From: Coffea arabica
Taxonomy: Eukaryota > Streptophyta > Magnoliopsida > Gentianales > Rubiaceae
Reading direction: 5' to 3'
NCBI RefSeq assembly: GCF_036785885.1
Contig: NC_092317.1
Coordinates: forward strand, 994,501-1,058,500
DNA: 64,000 nt
In this document: positions 61,501 to 64,000 of the stretch, piece by piece
Numbering within the stretch: position 1 is the first letter of the stretch
Layout of the letters: every line of letters begins with the position of its first letter
The notes under the pieces: generated by a model
Database searches by the model: none
The model's input: only the letters and a program-made list of their open reading frames with translations
Told to the model about the DNA's origin: nothing
Position numbers and translations under genes: made by a program

Positions 61501-64000
61501 GACCAATAAATACCATCACCGAGTTGGGCATAATCAGAATGCTCACTGTACTACAAATCTTAACTAAAGCAGAAGCAAATTTATAATGACAAGCTTCTCC
61601 TATGAAAATGAAAAATTTTTGTACCAAAAGAAATAAGAACAAACTTCTCCTAAGAAAATGAAAATTTTGTGCACCAAAGAAATAAGAAAACAGGAGGAAC
61701 AAAAGGAAGAAAGATAAAGATGAACATATTCAAAGCACAGTCAAATAACAGCAAAACCCCAACTGGAGGAACTAAAAATGGTTGTTCACCAATCGGTGAC
61801 CCAGACCAGCAGGTAACATACAGCCACAATCCATCAGTACTTTTTAGCTAAATAATTTTAGATAGCTGGAAACAGAAGCTTTTACTTTTGGCATAGGTAT
61901 GCAGACACAGAAGTACACTAGATAGATGTAGAGCAGACAGAAACATAAAGGTCATCAATCAAACACTGGCCTATCAGCTTCTTAGATATCTACTATAAAA
62001 GTTGAGCATAACAAAAGGTTCAAAAGCACAACTGAATCATAATTAGAAAGTGATTATTTGCGTTAAAAATTGGTTCAAAATTGACTTAGAGAATAAACCT
62101 GCTTGAACATTGCGCCAATCCCAGGGCGACTAGCAGTTACAAGACGCTCGCTGAAGCCCTGAAACCCAAAGACACCACAAATGACCAACTATTGCATATA
62201 ACCTCAATCATTAGCAGATCATGAAGATGAACCTTAGCAAGAAGCCTAGGATGGCAAGCAAGTTAGATAAAACCACAAGAAGAATTTTGTTTTTGTGTTT
62301 TTTGTGTGTGTGTGTGTGGGGGGGGGGGAGTGAATCTCGCAAGCAGCAGCTTCTAAGTTCCACCCAAGAAACAACAAACTGAAGTCAAAATGTAACTGCT
62401 GACCCACAGAAAAAGATGGAACAGAAAGAAGCAGTAAAATACATAAACACTAACTCAAAAGCAGAAAAGGTAAATGCAAATAGCACATAAATTCAAACCA
62501 CAAAGACAATTCAGATGATAAATGAATACCTTGCTGAGGGCATTAATGGCCATAATTATCTGTTGAATAATTGCAATCTTCGTCGGAGATTCTTCTTCAT
62601 TTCGAACTTTAGCATTCAAGAGAGCCTCCTCTACCTGCTCAAAATGCATCACTTTCAGTTACTGAAGTCTTAAAAAGGAAATGATGCTTCATGCCAATCT
62701 TATACCAGACAAAAATAACACAGAATAGTCGAGATAGGGAACTAATTTATAGTTTCCATAAAGGGCAAAACACAGTCGCTCTGACCCCATTTTGTTCTAT
62801 AATACTAGTGTAGCCTTGACCCTGCAACATTGTGAAATTTTCTGCCCATTGAAACCCATGTAGGCCATAATAAATCAAGTTTATGATTGGACCAACAAAT
62901 GTCTGTGTAGAGCACATGTGTGAGGAACAAAACAAAAAAGCATGGGAACTATATAATTAACATCCTTAAAACAACGTGAAAACCTCACCTGGTGACAAAG
63001 AGGAGTGAGCAAAGCAGAAAGATAGTCAGATTGCTTTCCCAATGGTACTTCTTCCATTCCGATTAATAAGCCGATTGCCTGCAAAGAGTTGAGGAAAGAA
63101 ATCAGAATGGCAAAACACAGCTTTTTCAAACAGAAAAAGAAGTATGAACCGTCACTAAGGTAACAAATCTCTAGCGCAGATCAGACAAAGAATTTACCTC
63201 AAAAATGTGACTTCCATCTTCACATGATGAGTGTTCTGTGGATGCAAAGCCCATGCTCGTAAACTGAGCAACTTTGTCTTGCAGACTCTGTAATGTGTGT
63301 AAAATTATTACAGAAAGCAAATTAAATAAATACCAAATAAAAATGAGAATGATTTATAAAGGTGAGAAGCATGATTTTCAATCATCAAATGCCAAATAAG
63401 AATGGCAGATGACCTATAAGGATCAGATGCTCGAGAACTATCAAATTTGAAATACCTGCAATATTGTCTCGATGTAGGGCAAAAGTTTTGCTTTCAGCAA
63501 TTTCACAACCCTCATGAAAAGGTAACTAGCCCTGCGACCTACATTTATATTTGGATGGTGTATGCCTCTTTCATCAAGAAAGGCACCCAACACCAAAGGT
63601 ATATACTGTGTATTTTCCTGAACAAACTTCAAATACCTAGTTATGGTTTCCAAATACACAAGGGCGACAAGCCGATTAGAATGGCAAGGAAACCTTGTAG
63701 ATAAAAGCATCGGCACCAGTTCTCTCAAAAGACCACTTCCAGTTCTGATCATCTCATCAGTCAATGATTCACCTAGAGCATAAAACAGTGAAAGTGCAGC
63801 TTCTACCTCTTCAACATTTCTTTCGTCAGGAGATGCAACAGCACCAGCAATTGAGTTCCTAATAAAAACCTGAGTCACATCAGGTGCTACACGTCCTATA
63901 CTACGCAGCAGCACAAGTAGATCTTTTCTAAATTCCATCATCCTGTCTTCCTCTTCCCTCCCAATTTTGTCCCATATATCAAGATTATTACGATAAACAG
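58578..64000 (-). CDS. PSD: Exportin-T (PAUSED/XPOT), 3' part
   Basis: Exportin-T is an importin-beta family carrier that takes mature tRNA out of the nucleus with RanGTP. Thirteen minus-strand exons are visible and join in frame: 64000-63456 (open at the edge), 63287-63198, 63078-62989, 62634-62530, 62158-62099, 61406-61344, 61276-61181, 60755-60591, 60142-59969, 59887-59822, 59748-59650, 59228-59082 and 58667-58578. They encode about 596 residues, the C-terminal 60 percent of a roughly 990-residue protein. The first exon reads YRNNLDIWDKIGREEDRMME, then FRKDLLVLLRSIGRVAPDVT, and the end is NGSLVFR; these match plant PAUSED. The HEAT-repeat helices show as alternating amphipathic segments. 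Downstream exons nearly all begin and end in phase 0. The N-terminal Ran-binding part is off the right edge. Confidence 0.94.
60406..62328. repeat. C-run and G-run simple repeats in exportin-T introns
   Basis: A C-rich run interrupted by A, followed by an A run, lies at 60406-60437. A GT repeat passing into 11 G lies at 62303-62328. Both are in introns and away from splice sites. Confidence 0.75.

Overview
The window is nuclear DNA of a flowering plant, almost certainly a eudicot. The genes have small exons with GT..AG introns. The intergenic DNA is AT-rich and full of small non-autonomous transposons, and the proteins belong to plant-specific families. An asterid is my guess from remembered protein resemblance; the sequence does not settle the species.

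Layout, left to right. (1) 107-4441, minus: the first 309 residues of an ALDH7B/antiquitin aldehyde dehydrogenase, whose 3' part lies off the left edge. (2) 8058-10019, plus: intronless cation/calcium exchanger (CCX). (3) 14031-16364, plus: intronless subtilase of the SBT1.4 type. (4) 17665-20009, minus: five-exon RBX1, the RING subunit of cullin E3 ligases. (5) 23264-23683, plus: small basic protein of unknown function. (6) 23.7-32.7 kb: gene-poor. (7) 32699-37193, plus: eight-exon plastid 13-lipoxygenase. (8) 41476-43401, plus: two-exon cytochrome P450 of the CYP92 type. (9) 47902-49862, minus: five-exon receptor-like cytoplasmic kinase of the RIPK/PBL type. (10) 58578-64000, minus: the last 13 exons of exportin-T (PAUSED), cut by the right edge. 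I rebuilt exons by hand, and every joined CDS keeps frame through all its junctions.

The genes are separately promoted and do not form an obvious pathway cluster. Lipoxygenase, CYP92 P450, RIPK-like kinase and SBT1.4 are all from families linked to defence, wounding or senescence, but their proximity may be chance.

The intergenic DNA is the more informative part. Elements with identifiable target-site duplications (TSDs) include: two members of one Mutator-like (MULE) family with a shared GGGATAATTTCAG terminus (6369-7475 and 54989-57485); a second MULE family (50776-52053); a 211-bp near-perfect foldback element with a 9-bp TSD (44107-44317); a hAT-type MITE with an 8-bp TSD (54078-54487); and two tRNA-derived SINEs in opposite orientations with 15- and 14-bp TSDs. 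There are also five Stowaway-like copies and a pair of inverted related elements at 21.07-22.57 kb. The 2.5-kb MULE at 55-57.5 kb splits an older minus-strand coding relic. It also carries a 0.3-kb internal direct repeat and a run of nested perfect palindromes built on GAGCTCGCATT. I see no CRISPR array, rRNA, tRNA gene or autonomous transposase, and no evidence of a wholly new biological system.
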